The notes under the pieces are model-generated. The model made no database searches, was not told the origin of the DNA, and saw only the letters and a program-made list of their open reading frames with translations. A stretch of 64,000 nucleotides of DNA from positions 372,001-436,000 of the forward strand of contig NZ_BORO01000001.1 of assembly GCF_018333215.1 (NCBI RefSeq). The letters are read 5' to 3'. This document shows, one piece after another, positions 40,521-49,651 of this stretch (position 1 is its first letter; every line of letters begins with the position of its first letter). The stretch comes from Oceanobacillus sp. J11TS1. Its GTDB lineage: Bacteria; Bacillota; Bacilli; Bacillales; Amphibacillaceae. The translations under genes and the position numbers were made by a program.

Positions 40521-40528
40521 TGAAGAAC

Positions 40529-40561
40529 AAAAGCTAATGGCATACGTCATTAGCTTTTTTC
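40529..40561. terminator. Terminator after yajC
   Basis: AAAAGCTAATG...CATTAGCTTTT is an 11-bp perfect stem plus T run; A flank on the left serves the convergent yrzE-like gene. Confidence 0.9.
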
Positions 40562-40570
40562 ATATTGATA

Positions 40571-40954
40571 TCAGTTTTCATTTAATGGATTTGAAAAATT
40601 TACTCCGATAATACCACCCAATACAGCAGCAATGAGGTAAAAACTATGGTACATAGCTTGAGTTAAAGAGAAACCTTGTTGATACCCGAGAAACTGCACT
40701 AAAAAAACAAAAACTGTAAACCCTAATCCAATCATAACACCTAAAAGCCATCCTTTTGCTTTTCCTTTTAGCCCGGTAATAATTCCACAAATAAATAAAA
40801 TAAGTAATCCAATAATAAAGGTAGTCCAAGAAAGCGTAGTTTCTTTCATATCTAGAAACTTTAGCACCAGCCCCAATATGAAACTTGAAAGAAAAAGTAA
40901 ACCAAATAATATAATCCAACCGTACAACAATGATGTCCATTGAATTTTTACCAT
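40571..40954 (-). CDS. yrzE: TIGR04086 family membrane protein, YrzE-like
   Basis: The 127-aa protein has four predicted membrane helices with glycine-rich loops (GIITGLKGKAKGWLLGVMIG). This matches the small TIGR04086/YrzE family, whose gene follows yajC in B. subtilis. Function is unknown. Confidence 0.78.
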   Translation of the reverse strand: MVKIQWTSLLYGWIILFGLLFLSSFILGLVLKFLDMKETTLSWTTFIIGLLILFICGIITGLKGKAKGWLLGVMIGLGFTVFVFLVQFLGYQQGFSLTQAMYHSFYLIAAVLGGIIGVNFSNPLNEN

Positions 40955-41066
40955 TTATTCATCTCCTCCTGTCTGTCCCTTCATTTAAATTTATGCTTGT
41001 ATCAATTATTTAGAAGTGCTTGACGTCCTCTAAAAGAAATATTTTGGTGAGTCGTTCTTTTAATTT

Positions 41067-42620
41067 TTATTTCCTTTTCGATGGAAAGATCGGCAGCTGC
41101 TTCAATTCTTCTTTTCGAATAAATCGTAATAAAATAAGCAAAACGAGGTAAATCAGAACGATAACTAGTAACAAGGAAATAAACAAAATTAAGTTTGTAT
41201 CACTAGAGTAGAAATGAATTTTAATATAATTGGTGAGCAGAAAAGTTGTCCCGCATAAAATAATCATACGAATAATATCTTTCCATTGCGGAAAGTAATT
41301 GATTTCTTTTTTCAATACAGCTAGGTGGAGAAAAGTGACAAGAATAACATTGGCACAGATTGCAATGGCTGCTCCTTTAATTCCTAAATTTGAACTTGTT
41401 GCTAATAAAATCATGGCGCCGAATTTTAAGGCGACTCCGATTAATGAGTTCCACATCGCAGGCCGTGCTAAATCCAGAGCTTGTAACGCTGCCTGTAAAG
41501 GGGCTTGGATGTATAAGAACAAGAAGAAAGGTGCCATAATGATTAATAGGGAAGCTGCTGAATCAGACCGATACATGAAGGTGAGTAAATCAGCAGCAAA
41601 TAATGTCATGATAATGGTAGCTAGTGCACCGGATGCAAAGGAAATCCGGATAGATTGATGAATACGGTTATGGATAAGTCCGGATTGGTTTTTAGCAGCT
41701 GCCTCTGATATCGATGGTACAAGTGCAATAGATAAAGAGCTTGTAATAAACGTTGGCAAAAATAATAGAGGCATGGTGTAGCCCATTAATTCACCGTATT
41801 GTTTTGTTGCTACTGTGGTAGTAACACCTGCTAATGCGAGAGATTGGACAATAATGATTGGATCGAGAAAATTGGAGATAGAACCAATCATTCGATTACC
41901 TAATGTCGGCATGGAAATAGATAATAGCTCTTTTGCCGTGTTTTTCCCGGAAAGAACGGTTTCTGTAAACTGTTTTCTTATTTTTAGTTTCCGTTTTTGA
42001 CGAAATTTTCGAATCATGTATAAGAGAGAAGCAAATTCACCAATAATAACACTAAACATTGCCCCTGCAGCAGCATATTCAATTCCATAAGGTAAAAGGA
42101 CGTAAATAAATACACCAACAAATGAAATCCGAACAATTTGTTCTAGAACTTGGGCAATACTTTGGGGTTTCATATTCTGTTTTCCTTGAAAATAACCCCT
42201 CAATACTGCGGAAACAGCAGCGATGGGGATAATTGGGCTAATAACAACGAGCGGGAGTAGTACACGCTCATCTGTGAATAAGGTAACGGATAAAATTGGT
42301 GCAGCAAGAATTAAAAGTACAGTGAATAGTATACTTGCACTTAAGGTAATAGCCAGGGAGACGGCAACAATTTGTTTTATTTTTTTTGAATCATGTTGAG
42401 CATCTGCTTCAGCTACTCGTTTTGAAATAGCAACGGGAAGTCCGAATTGTGTCAGGGTCATTACTAAAAACAAAGTAGGCAGTGCCATCATGTAGAGCCC
42501 AACACCTTCTTCTCCCATAAAACGAGCTACGACCATTCGATTAATAAAACCCATAAAACGGGTAAGCATGCCAGCGATAATTAAAATCAATGCTCCTTGA
42601 ATAAAAGTCTGTTTCGTCAT
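41067..42620 (-). CDS. spoVB: SpoVB-like MOP-superfamily flippase
   Basis: The 517-aa polytopic protein belongs to the MATE/Wzx/MurJ-type exporters, with about 12-14 helices and the start QTFIQGALILIIAGMLTRF. In B. subtilis SpoVB is needed for spore cortex synthesis, probably as a lipid-II or related flippase. Position between yrzE and the comN-secDF side supports orthology. The yrbG gene found nearby in B. subtilis is absent. Confidence 0.88.
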   Translation of the reverse strand: MTKQTFIQGALILIIAGMLTRFMGFINRMVVARFMGEEGVGLYMMALPTLFLVMTLTQFGLPVAISKRVAEADAQHDSKKIKQIVAVSLAITLSASILFTVLLILAAPILSVTLFTDERVLLPLVVISPIIPIAAVSAVLRGYFQGKQNMKPQSIAQVLEQIVRISFVGVFIYVLLPYGIEYAAAGAMFSVIIGEFASLLYMIRKFRQKRKLKIRKQFTETVLSGKNTAKELLSISMPTLGNRMIGSISNFLDPIIIVQSLALAGVTTTVATKQYGELMGYTMPLLFLPTFITSSLSIALVPSISEAAAKNQSGLIHNRIHQSIRISFASGALATIIMTLFAADLLTFMYRSDSAASLLIIMAPFFLFLYIQAPLQAALQALDLARPAMWNSLIGVALKFGAMILLATSSNLGIKGAAIAICANVILVTFLHLAVLKKEINYFPQWKDIIRMIILCGTTFLLTNYIKIHFYSSDTNLILFISLLLVIVLIYLVLLILLRFIRKEELKQLPIFPSKRK

Positions 42621-42989
42621 TCGAGTTGCCCCGCCTTCTCAAAAAAATAAATTTGATATACAATGATATATATGCTGTATAATGGACAAACCATGACAGA
42701 TGAATTGAATTATCAAATAGAATATGGATTGAGGCAATAATACAAGCGTAATTCGCATCAAAACGGGAGCTTGTTATCCTGTTTCGGTGCAAGATCAATA
42801 GCGCTGCCTGTAAAGAACCAAGTCTAATCCGCAATGGAAAAGAAAGCTTACTAAAGATATTGGCAGGGACTTTTGTGAATGTACTTGTTCAGAAATCTTT
42901 GATGCCCAATATTATACTTTCTTTACCTTTCAAAAAGGCGTACAATAAGTAAGGACTTCATGGAAATCAGTTAGAAATGGTGGGATGAA
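42621..42989. other. Divergent intergenic region between spoVB and comN
   Basis: About 370 bases without a supported gene. A weak promoter (TTTCTT-N17-TACAAT, near 42925-42955) may serve comN. No structured RNA was recognised by eye. A degenerate yrbG remnant was looked for on both strands and not found. Confidence 0.45.
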
Positions 42990-43289
42990 ATGAACAGTCA
43001 ACGTGTAGAAGAGTGGAAAAAAATGATATATCCAGCACTTAAAAGCAAGCAAGAAGAGCTAGGTATGCTAGGTTATGAACAAGCAACTCCAGAAGATGTT
43101 TGGAAATGCCTTTGTGTAAAAGTTTGGAATGGGGAACCTGAAAAAAGGTTACATGAGATTGTTCAAGATATTTTTCATTTAAAATCATCGGTTTTTTTAA
43201 GCTATTTGACTATTCAATCCTATGAAAACGATGACTTAGCAGCATCTATAGAAGCACTAATAGGAAGTTCACCACAAACGGATAAATAA
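42990..43289 (+). CDS. comN: Post-transcriptional regulator ComN
   Basis: The 99-aa soluble helical protein (RVEEWKKMIYPALKSKQEEL at its start) matches the ComN/YrzD family. ComN controls comE competence mRNA and localises to septa and poles with DivIVA in B. subtilis. GTGGGATGAA precedes the ATG. It stands directly upstream of secDF as in B. subtilis. Confidence 0.85.
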   Translation: MNSQRVEEWKKMIYPALKSKQEELGMLGYEQATPEDVWKCLCVKVWNGEPEKRLHEIVQDIFHLKSSVFLSYLTIQSYENDDLAASIEALIGSSPQTDK

Positions 43290-43330
43290 TTCGTTTAGAA
43301 GGTTGTTATATGAAGGAGGAAGTGCAAACG

Positions 43331-45580
43331 ATGAAAAAAAGAGGCAGAATCGTTGCCTTTTTTCTTGTCATCGCAATTTTGGCAGGAGTAATTGGAACAA
43401 CGTTTAGCAATCTAGTAAGTAATGTGAATCTTGGCTTAGATTTGCAGGGGGGGTTTGAGGTTTTATATGAAGTAGAGCCTATTGATGATAGCCAAGACAT
43501 TTCAAGAAGCTTGATGGAAGGAACCGTTCAAACCCTGAATGACCGGGTAAATAGACTGGGTATTAGTGAAGCAGTCATTAATATCGAGGGGGATGACCGG
43601 ATCCGGGTACAGCTTGCAGGAGTGGAGAATCAAGCGCAGGCGAGAGAGTTATTATCCACTTCTGCACAATTGTCTTTTAGAGACGTAAATGATCAAGAAT
43701 ATCTGGATGGATCAGACATTGTGGAGGGAAGCGCGAAGCAAGATTATAACCCGAATACAAACGCACCGATTGTAACCCTGCAATTAAAAGACGCTTCTAA
43801 GTTTGGTGAGGTTACAGAGGAAATTAGTCAAATGGCTGATAATCGCCTGGTTATTTGGATGGACTATCAGGATGACGATTCCTTTGCTGAAGAAGAAATG
43901 AAAGAGGATCCCAAATTTGTTTCCGCACCAGCAGTAAGTCAGGCAATCCATTCAGCTAATGTGATGATTGAGGGTAATTTTACAGTGGAGTCTGCACAGC
44001 AAATGGCGGATATCATTAATTCTGGGTCACTGCCTGTACATATGAATGAAATATTCTCTACATCTGTAGGTGCACAATTTGGAGAACAGGCATTAAATGA
44101 AACTGTTATTGCCGGATTGATTGGAATTGCTTTAATCATTCTTTACCTATGTGTGTTTTATCGCTTTAGCGGTATTATCGCGTCAATCAATTTACTTGTA
44201 TATGTATTCTTGGTAGTTTTAATTTTTGAATTACTGAACGGTGTACTAACATTGCCTGGTATCGCCGCTCTGATTTTAGGGGTCGGTATGGCAGTAGATG
44301 CGAATGTCATCACATTTGAACGTATTAAAGAGGAGTTGCGCGTTGGGAAATCTGTGAAAGCAGCCTTCCAATCTGGAAACAAAAGCTCCTTTGTAACTAT
44401 TTTAGATGCGAACTTAACCACGTTAATTGCGGCTGGTGTACTATTTGCATTTGGGACAAGTTCTGTTAAAGGATTTGCAACCATGTTAATCATTAGTATT
44501 TTAATTAGTTTTGTAACTGCCGTATTTGGTGCTAGAGCATTAATGGCACTATGGGTTCAAAGTGGCTTCTTGAAAAAAAGAAAGGCTTGGCTCGGTGTTA
44601 ATAAGAATCAAATTAGAGACATTGCAGAAGGGGAAGAACGTGAACCTGCGCTCTTTGGCAAACATGTTAATTTTGTAAATCACCGCAAGAAATTCTTTAC
44701 AGTTACTTTAATGCTTGTCGTTATTGGAGCTATAAGCATTGGCATCTTCAAAATTAACCCAGGGGTTGATTTTACAAGTGGTTCTCGAGTAGAGGTTGTA
44801 GCTGATCAGAGTCTGACAGAAGAAGAAGTGGAGGCGGAATTTGAAACGCTAGGCTATGAATTAAGCTCTGTGAATTTATCAGGTGAAAACAACGAAATAG
44901 GTGTTGTTCGCTTTGACACCGTTCTTGATGAAGCGGAAGTAGATAAGCTGCAACAGCACTTTGTAGATAAATATGGTCAAGAACCTAGTGTGAGTGTTGT
45001 ATCGCCAATTGTTGGTCAAGAACTTGTTAAAAATGCGATTTATGCAGTTGCGATAGCGTCGATATTTATTGTGGCATATATTGCCATTCGTTTTGAATTC
45101 TTCTTTGGCATTACAGCTGTGATTGCTTTGCTGCATGACGTATTCTTTATGTTAGTGGCATTCAGTATAACGCAATTTGAATTTGATATTACTATTGTTG
45201 CGGCCATATTAACAATCATTGGTTACTCACTCAATAATACACTTGTTATTTTTGACAGGATTAGAGAAAACATCCGTCGTGAAAAACGGGTGAAGTCCTT
45301 TAGGAAACTTGCAGAAGTTGTTAATAAAAGTATCGTTCAATCGTTTACGCGAACAATGAATACTTCTATCACAACTATTATTGCTGTTGTTGCCTTCCTG
45401 GTACTTGGAGCAACTTCCATATGGACATTTGCTTTTGCGTTATTAATCGGCTTAGTTGCCGGCACATATTCTTCTCTCTTATTAGCTTCACAAATTTGGT
45501 TAGTATGGAGAGGAAGAACAGTGAAGGATAAACCAATTGACTTCAGGAAAAAAGAAAGAGTTGACGGTCCACAAGTATAA
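43331..45580 (+). CDS. secDF: Fused protein translocase SecDF
   Basis: This 749-aa fusion of SecD and SecF drives late steps of Sec export using the proton gradient. SecD-like half: GLDLQGGFEVLYEV, a large extracytoplasmic P1 domain and GVGMAVDANVITFERIKEEL. SecF-like half: PGVDFTSGSRVEV and YSLNNTLVIFDRIREN. Twelve membrane helices are expected. The frame opens at ATG 43310, but GAAGGAGGAAG lies after it, so ATG 43331 is chosen. Fused SecDF is usual in Bacillus. Confidence 0.97.
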   Translation: MKKRGRIVAFFLVIAILAGVIGTTFSNLVSNVNLGLDLQGGFEVLYEVEPIDDSQDISRSLMEGTVQTLNDRVNRLGISEAVINIEGDDRIRVQLAGVENQAQARELLSTSAQLSFRDVNDQEYLDGSDIVEGSAKQDYNPNTNAPIVTLQLKDASKFGEVTEEISQMADNRLVIWMDYQDDDSFAEEEMKEDPKFVSAPAVSQAIHSANVMIEGNFTVESAQQMADIINSGSLPVHMNEIFSTSVGAQFGEQALNETVIAGLIGIALIILYLCVFYRFSGIIASINLLVYVFLVVLIFELLNGVLTLPGIAALILGVGMAVDANVITFERIKEELRVGKSVKAAFQSGNKSSFVTILDANLTTLIAAGVLFAFGTSSVKGFATMLIISILISFVTAVFGARALMALWVQSGFLKKRKAWLGVNKNQIRDIAEGEEREPALFGKHVNFVNHRKKFFTVTLMLVVIGAISIGIFKINPGVDFTSGSRVEVVADQSLTEEEVEAEFETLGYELSSVNLSGENNEIGVVRFDTVLDEAEVDKLQQHFVDKYGQEPSVSVVSPIVGQELVKNAIYAVAIASIFIVAYIAIRFEFFFGITAVIALLHDVFFMLVAFSITQFEFDITIVAAILTIIGYSLNNTLVIFDRIRENIRREKRVKSFRKLAEVVNKSIVQSFTRTMNTSITTIIAVVAFLVLGATSIWTFAFALLIGLVAGTYSSLLLASQIWLVWRGRTVKDKPIDFRKKERVDGPQV

Positions 45581-45614
45581 TTGTTAAAAACTTTATACAG
45601 AGGTGACAAAGAAC

Positions 45615-45650
45615 ATGAAAAAGAGAGCTTTCAACATGGTGGTACCCTGA
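45615..45650 (+). CDS. Candidate 11-codon leader ORF after secDF
   Basis: AGAGGTG followed by 9 bases and ATG starts the short frame MKKRAFNMVVP. Its codons 2-7 form the upstream arm of the terminator-like hairpin at 45618-45710, so a translating ribosome would disturb the stem. Whether it is translated is unknown. Confidence 0.35.
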   Translation: MKKRAFNMVVP

Positions 45651-45711
45651 GACAGTTTGAAGAACAGACTTAGGGGTTCACCTATCTCGTCTATTGGAAG
45701 CTCTCTTTTTT
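45618..45711 (+). terminator. Structured terminator with T-box-like core
   Basis: AAAAAGAGAGCTTTCAA pairs with TTGGAAGCTCTCTTTTT (17 bp, one G-U), enclosing 59 bases. Inside are GGTG/CACC, ACCC/GGGT, CTGAG/CTTAG and GTT/AAC helices. GGTGGTACC and a following TCGTC echo the 3' part of a T-box leader, but no stem I precedes it. Confidence 0.65.
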
Positions 45712-45783
45712 ACTTCGTACGCTTAAATAATTTCCTAATCGGGTAAAGGTTATAGTAAAACGTATGTGAATGGAGGAAAGTCT

Positions 45784-46146
45784 ATGAATGGACAGATTTA
45801 TGTTATACTCGCTATCATCTTTGTAATTATTATTGCCGTTTTTGCTGTTATAAATGTTGACCCGGTAGCAGTTAATTATTTATTTTGGACGCAGGAATCG
45901 CCCTTAATTCTCGTCATTCTTTTCTCTGTTTTAATGGGAGGATTAATTACAGCAGCAGTAGGAGCCATTCGCTTATATCGGGCGCACAATGAGATTAAAA
46001 AACTTCGTACAGAAAACGACCGCCTGAAGAAACGTTTGGAAGCGCATGGAATTACAAATGGGTTGGATGAAGAGCAATCCAAAAAAGAATCTAGAAGAGC
46101 ATTGCGCCATGAAACGAAACAAGCAAAAAGAACAAATAAAGAATAA
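45784..46146 (+). CDS. LapA/DUF1049 family membrane protein (YrvD-like)
   Basis: The 120-aa protein has two membrane helices (about 4-22 and 41-62) joined by NVDPVAVNYLFWTQESPL, the DUF1049 core, and a basic coiled C-tail (NEIKKLRTENDRLKKRL). The frame is open from an ATG at 45766, but GGAGG lies before ATG 45784. It precedes recJ, like yrvD in B. subtilis. Function is unknown. Confidence 0.83.
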   Translation: MNGQIYVILAIIFVIIIAVFAVINVDPVAVNYLFWTQESPLILVILFSVLMGGLITAAVGAIRLYRAHNEIKKLRTENDRLKKRLEAHGITNGLDEEQSKKESRRALRHETKQAKRTNKE

Positions 46147-46176
46147 TTTCTATAACCGATAATTCGGGGAATCTAT

Positions 46177-46205
46177 TTGATGCCCCTGACTTACTCCTGT
46201 ATAAT
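46177..46205 (+). promoter_or_regulatory. Sigma-A promoter of recJ
   Basis: TTGATG (46177-46182), 17 bases and TATAAT (46200-46205), 20 bases before recJ. An inverted repeat overlaps it. Confidence 0.75.
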
Positions 46206-46219
46206 AAGTAGGTCAGGGG
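46183..46219. promoter_or_regulatory. Inverted repeat overlapping the recJ promoter
   Basis: CCCCTGACTTACT and AAGTAGGTCAGGGG form a near-perfect dyad whose left arm fills the promoter spacer and whose right arm covers the likely transcription start and the AGGGGTG ribosome-binding site. It could be an operator, or in read-through RNA a hairpin hiding the site. Confidence 0.6.
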
Positions 46220-46226
46220 TGAATTT

Positions 46227-48536
46227 ATGCTATCAAGTAAAGCAAACTGGAAATATATAAATAATCCGCCTGTGGAGGAAAGAGACTCTATAGAACTAGC
46301 GATGTCGCCTGTTGTAAAAGATTTATTTTTACAACGGGGAATTACCACAACGGAAGAAGCAAATCAATTTATGCAGCCAGATTTAGATGATTTATTTAAT
46401 CCGTTTTTATTGCAAGGAATGGACAAAGCAGTTGAACGAATCCGGAAAGCAGCTGAAAATCAAGAAAAAATTCTTGTTTATGGTGACTATGATGCTGACG
46501 GCGTAAGCTCTACAGTTATCTTACTCCATGCATTAAAAAAATTAGAAGCAGATTGTGAATACTATATCCCAAATCGGTTTACAGAAGGATATGGTCCCAA
46601 CGAATCAGCATTTCGGCAGCTTCATCAAGCGGGGTTCGGGTTAATTATTACTGTAGATACAGGGATTGCAGCTGTTCATGAAGCGGAAGTAGCAAAAGAA
46701 CTCGGGATCGATTTAATTATTACGGATCACCATGAGCCCCAGGCAGAATTACCGGATTGTTATGCGATTATACATCCAAAGGTATCGAAGGACTATTCTT
46801 TTAAAGAACTTGCGGGTGTTGGTGTTTCATTAAAACTGGCAGAGGCTTTAATCGGAGAGCTCCCTAAGGAATTGCTTCCTTTTACTGCAATCGGTACTAT
46901 TGCTGATTTAGTTCCACTGGTATCTGAAAATCGGATATTAGCGACATTTGGATTAAAAGAATTACAACGTACCAGTCATATCGGGTTAAAAGCTTTAAAA
47001 CAGGTATGTCAGCTCGATGAAATAATAACAGAAGAAGATATTGGTTTTCGAATTGGTCCGCGTTTAAATGCGGTAGGACGATTGGGCAGCGCTGATTTAG
47101 CAGTTGACTTATTATTAGAAGAGGATTATGAAGTTGCTGTTGAAATGGCAAATGAGTTAAATCTTATCAATGATCGGCGCAAGAAAATTGTCCAAGATAT
47201 TGTTGAAGAAGCCATGGAAATGGTTCAGACAGATAAACGAATCATCATTGTGGCAAAAGAAGGTTGGAATGAAGGGGTACTAGGAATTGTCGCTTCAAAA
47301 TTAGTTCAAAAATTTGATCGTCCGGCAATTGTGCTTGCAGTGAAACCAGAACAAGGTATTGTAAAAGGATCGGCTAGAAGCATCCCTGCATTTGATTTGT
47401 TTGAGGGGTGTATGACAGTCAGAGATCTGTTTACACATTTTGGCGGACATTCTCAGGCAGCTGGAATGACGTTACCTATCGAAAACTTAAATTCGTTAGA
47501 AACAGCTTTAAACGATATACTTTTACAAGAATTATCAGAGGAAGATTTTAAGCAAGAATTAAATATTAATGCTACATTAGATATTGAAGATATTGATGTT
47601 TCATTAATTGAAGAGATAGCTAGGCTAGCTCCATTTGGTATGGGAAATCCGAAACCTCTATTTGAAATAAAAGAAGTACCAAAAGAAGTCCGGCAAATCG
47701 GTAGTAAAAAAAATCATTTGAAAATGCAATTTACATCTGTTAAAGGACACGTTGATACGGTAGGATTCGGATTTGGAGAGCTGAAAGATGCGATTTCTCC
47801 TCACACCAAAGTATCTGTTGCGGGAGAACTTTCGATCAATGAGTGGAATGGCAGACGGAACGCACAGATGATGATAAAAGATTTGAAAATTACGGAGTGG
47901 CAGTTATTTGATTTTCGCGGAAAAAAAGCGGAACAAGTGCTTCCTGATGCAATTAAGGAAGTCTTTGTCTCTAAAGAGTCTATACAGCCTGTTGAGCCTA
48001 TATCAACGTTTACTTATGAAGAAGCTGTTTCTATGGATTTAACTTGTTATCATACGATCGGTTTTACAGAATTACCTGATAACCTTGATGACGTGAAACA
48101 GATTATAAAACAGATGAATCCTAAAAATATCGTGGTAGCGATACGGCATGCTGCTAATAATTACCCGTTTCAATTCCCTTCTCGGAAGGAATTTGTCGAC
48201 TATTATGGCTTAATCAAACGACATAAGCAGTTCCGGTTAGCTGAAATGCAAAAGGCAATTGAACAGCATAGAGGATGGAATGAAGCGAAAGTATCGTTTA
48301 TGTCAGATGTATTTGCAGATTTAAGTTTTGCTGAAAAAAAAGATGGATGGATCCGTTATACGGAAGCAACGAATAAAAAGGATTTAACGGAATCGGAGAT
48401 TTATCAAACTTGCATCAAACAAAAAGAAGCTGAAAGCATACTAATTTACTCGAATTATCAAGACTTAAAAAAATGGTTTGCATCACATATGGATACATCT
48501 GTGAATGCTAGGGAGGAAGTCGTGTATGGATTATAA
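46227..48536 (+). CDS. recJ: Single-stranded-DNA exonuclease RecJ
   Basis: The 769-aa 5'-3' exonuclease has the DHH motifs ([26 protein letters not shown]), the DHHA1 [11 protein letters not shown] motif and an OB-fold followed by the Firmicutes C-terminal extension. It acts in recombination and mismatch repair. The end overlaps apt by 11 bases. Confidence 0.96.
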   Translation: MLSSKANWKYINNPPVEERDSIELAMSPVVKDLFLQRGITTTEEANQFMQPDLDDLFNPFLLQGMDKAVERIRKAAENQEKILVYGDYDADGVSSTVILLHALKKLEADCEYYIPNRFTEGYGPNESAFRQLHQAGFGLIITVDTGIAAVHEAEVAKELGIDLIITDHHEPQAELPDCYAIIHPKVSKDYSFKELAGVGVSLKLAEALIGELPKELLPFTAIGTIADLVPLVSENRILATFGLKELQRTSHIGLKALKQVCQLDEIITEEDIGFRIGPRLNAVGRLGSADLAVDLLLEEDYEVAVEMANELNLINDRRKKIVQDIVEEAMEMVQTDKRIIIVAKEGWNEGVLGIVASKLVQKFDRPAIVLAVKPEQGIVKGSARSIPAFDLFEGCMTVRDLFTHFGGHSQAAGMTLPIENLNSLETALNDILLQELSEEDFKQELNINATLDIEDIDVSLIEEIARLAPFGMGNPKPLFEIKEVPKEVRQIGSKKNHLKMQFTSVKGHVDTVGFGFGELKDAISPHTKVSVAGELSINEWNGRRNAQMMIKDLKITEWQLFDFRGKKAEQVLPDAIKEVFVSKESIQPVEPISTFTYEEAVSMDLTCYHTIGFTELPDNLDDVKQIIKQMNPKNIVVAIRHAANNYPFQFPSRKEFVDYYGLIKRHKQFRLAEMQKAIEQHRGWNEAKVSFMSDVFADLSFAEKKDGWIRYTEATNKKDLTESEIYQTCIKQKEAESILIYSNYQDLKKWFASHMDTSVNAREEVVYGL

Positions 48537-49038
48537 AGAATATATTGAGATTGTAGAGAACTGGCCAAAAGAGGGTGTGCGTTTTAAGGATATTACACCA
48601 TTAATGGCTAATGGACCAGCTTATAAATCGGCGGTTGATGAAATTGTTGCCTATGCTAAGGAGAAAGAAATTGATGTTGTTGTGGGGCCTGAAGCAAGAG
48701 GATTTATTGTAGGCTGTCCTGTTTCTTATGCGCTAGAGGTTGGTTTTGCACCGGTTCGTAAGGAGGGGAAATTGCCACGCGAAGTAATTAAGGTAGATTA
48801 TGGTTTAGAATATGGAAAGAATGTATTAACGATTCATAAAGATGCCATTAAGCCTGGACAACGTGTTCTCATTACAGATGATCTTTTAGCAACAGGAGGA
48901 ACCATAGAAGCAACGATTAATTTAGTAGAACAGCTTGGTGGTATTGTTGTTGGGTGTGCTTTCTTAGTAGAGCTTAGTTATTTAGATGGAAAAGATAAAT
49001 TAGAAGGCTATGATGTGCTTACAATAATGACTTACTAA
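48526..49038 (+). CDS. apt: Adenine phosphoribosyltransferase
   Basis: It salvages adenine to AMP with PRPP. The 170-aa protein has the PRPP-binding [13 protein letters not shown] motif and GPEARGFI. An ATG at 48505 is upstream of GGGAGGAAG, so ATG 48526 is used; it gives the family's normal length. Order recJ-apt-relA is as in Bacillus. Confidence 0.97.
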   Translation: MDYKEYIEIVENWPKEGVRFKDITPLMANGPAYKSAVDEIVAYAKEKEIDVVVGPEARGFIVGCPVSYALEVGFAPVRKEGKLPREVIKVDYGLEYGKNVLTIHKDAIKPGQRVLITDDLLATGGTIEATINLVEQLGGIVVGCAFLVELSYLDGKDKLEGYDVLTIMTY

Positions 49039-49044
49039 TAGGAA

Positions 49045-49087
49045 GAAAGAGTCGAACAGAGACAAATACTGTGCTGACTCTTTTTTT
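49045..49087 (+). terminator. Terminator after apt
   Basis: AAAGAGTC...GACTCTTT forms a stem with a T7 run, separating apt from relA. Confidence 0.75.
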
Positions 49088-49131
49088 CTATAGATGTACA
49101 TAAATTGTTTTGTGATTATATTAGGTTTTAG

Positions 49132-49162
49132 TTGGACAGAAGGATAAAAAAAGTCTTATAAT
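49132..49162 (+). promoter_or_regulatory. Candidate upstream promoter of relA
   Basis: TTGGAC (49132-49137) and TATAAT (49157-49162) are separated by 19 bases, somewhat long. If used, the relA leader would be about 480 bases and include the repeats at 49327-49595. Confidence 0.4.
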
Positions 49163-49326
49163 AGTAATTATTATCGAATAATGGTTTTAAACTGGAAAAA
49201 TTTATGAGAATTTAAATTAATGGCTGGCTTCAAGTTTAACACGCTTGTTGCTATTCTTATTTTCACACCAAGTAAGTACAACATTAACATTTCAAGTAAC
49301 AGAAAAGAAACATGAGTAAATGTATT

Positions 49327-49595
49327 GAGTCAACACCAAAATCAATGGTTGAATATATGAATAAATATGGTAGTGATAACTAGCTAGCGGAGGAAAAATA
49401 CGGAGACTCCTGTGGGAATGCGCAGTGTGAAGACCCCGCAGAAAAAGTGGTCTTCTTTTTCGAGGAGGCTGAGGACAAGCCCACGGAAAGCGTAGTATTT
49501 TTCTGGGGTTGCGATTACTCACCCCATCATAACCCGTCGTAGCGGTCACTATTTATCAAATTTAATTTATCAACCTTAGATTTTGGTGAAGAGCC
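49327..49595. repeat. Inverted-repeat (MITE-like) element, copy 1, apparently interrupted
   Basis: The left end GAGTCAACACCAAAATCAAT and the right end (inverse complement begins GGCTCTTCACCAAAATCTAA) are related inverted ends. They match the ends at 59075-59210. Copy 1 is about 133 bases longer, and the extra length corresponds to the GC-richer repeat at 49387-49506. No transposase is present. Confidence 0.7.
49387..49506. repeat. GC-richer interspersed repeat inside copy 1
   Basis: About 120 bases with composition unlike the flanks. Inverted ends GAAAAATAC (49393-49401) and GTATTTTTC (49495-49503) surround an inner AAGACC/GGTCTT pair. The text CGGAGACTCCTGTGGGA...GAGGAGGCTGAGGACAAGCC (split here) resembles a repeat common in Bacillaceae intergenic regions, from memory. 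Confidence 0.65.
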
Positions 49596-49651
49596 AATGT
49601 ATTTTAATAAAATAGTTTATTTAATTATAGAAGGTAAATAAAGGTGATTAC

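Noticed and set aside
41299-41658. 119-codon plus-strand frame inside spoVB
   Set aside because: Antisense to a clear transporter gene; composition is that of a shadow frame.
45600-45720. Complete T-box riboswitch after secDF
   Set aside because: Only the GGTGGTACC and TCGTC echoes are present. Stem I and a specifier cannot fit between the secDF stop and the hairpin.
49327-49595. Autonomous insertion sequence
   Set aside because: The inverted ends enclose no transposase frame, only short non-coding sequence and another repeat.
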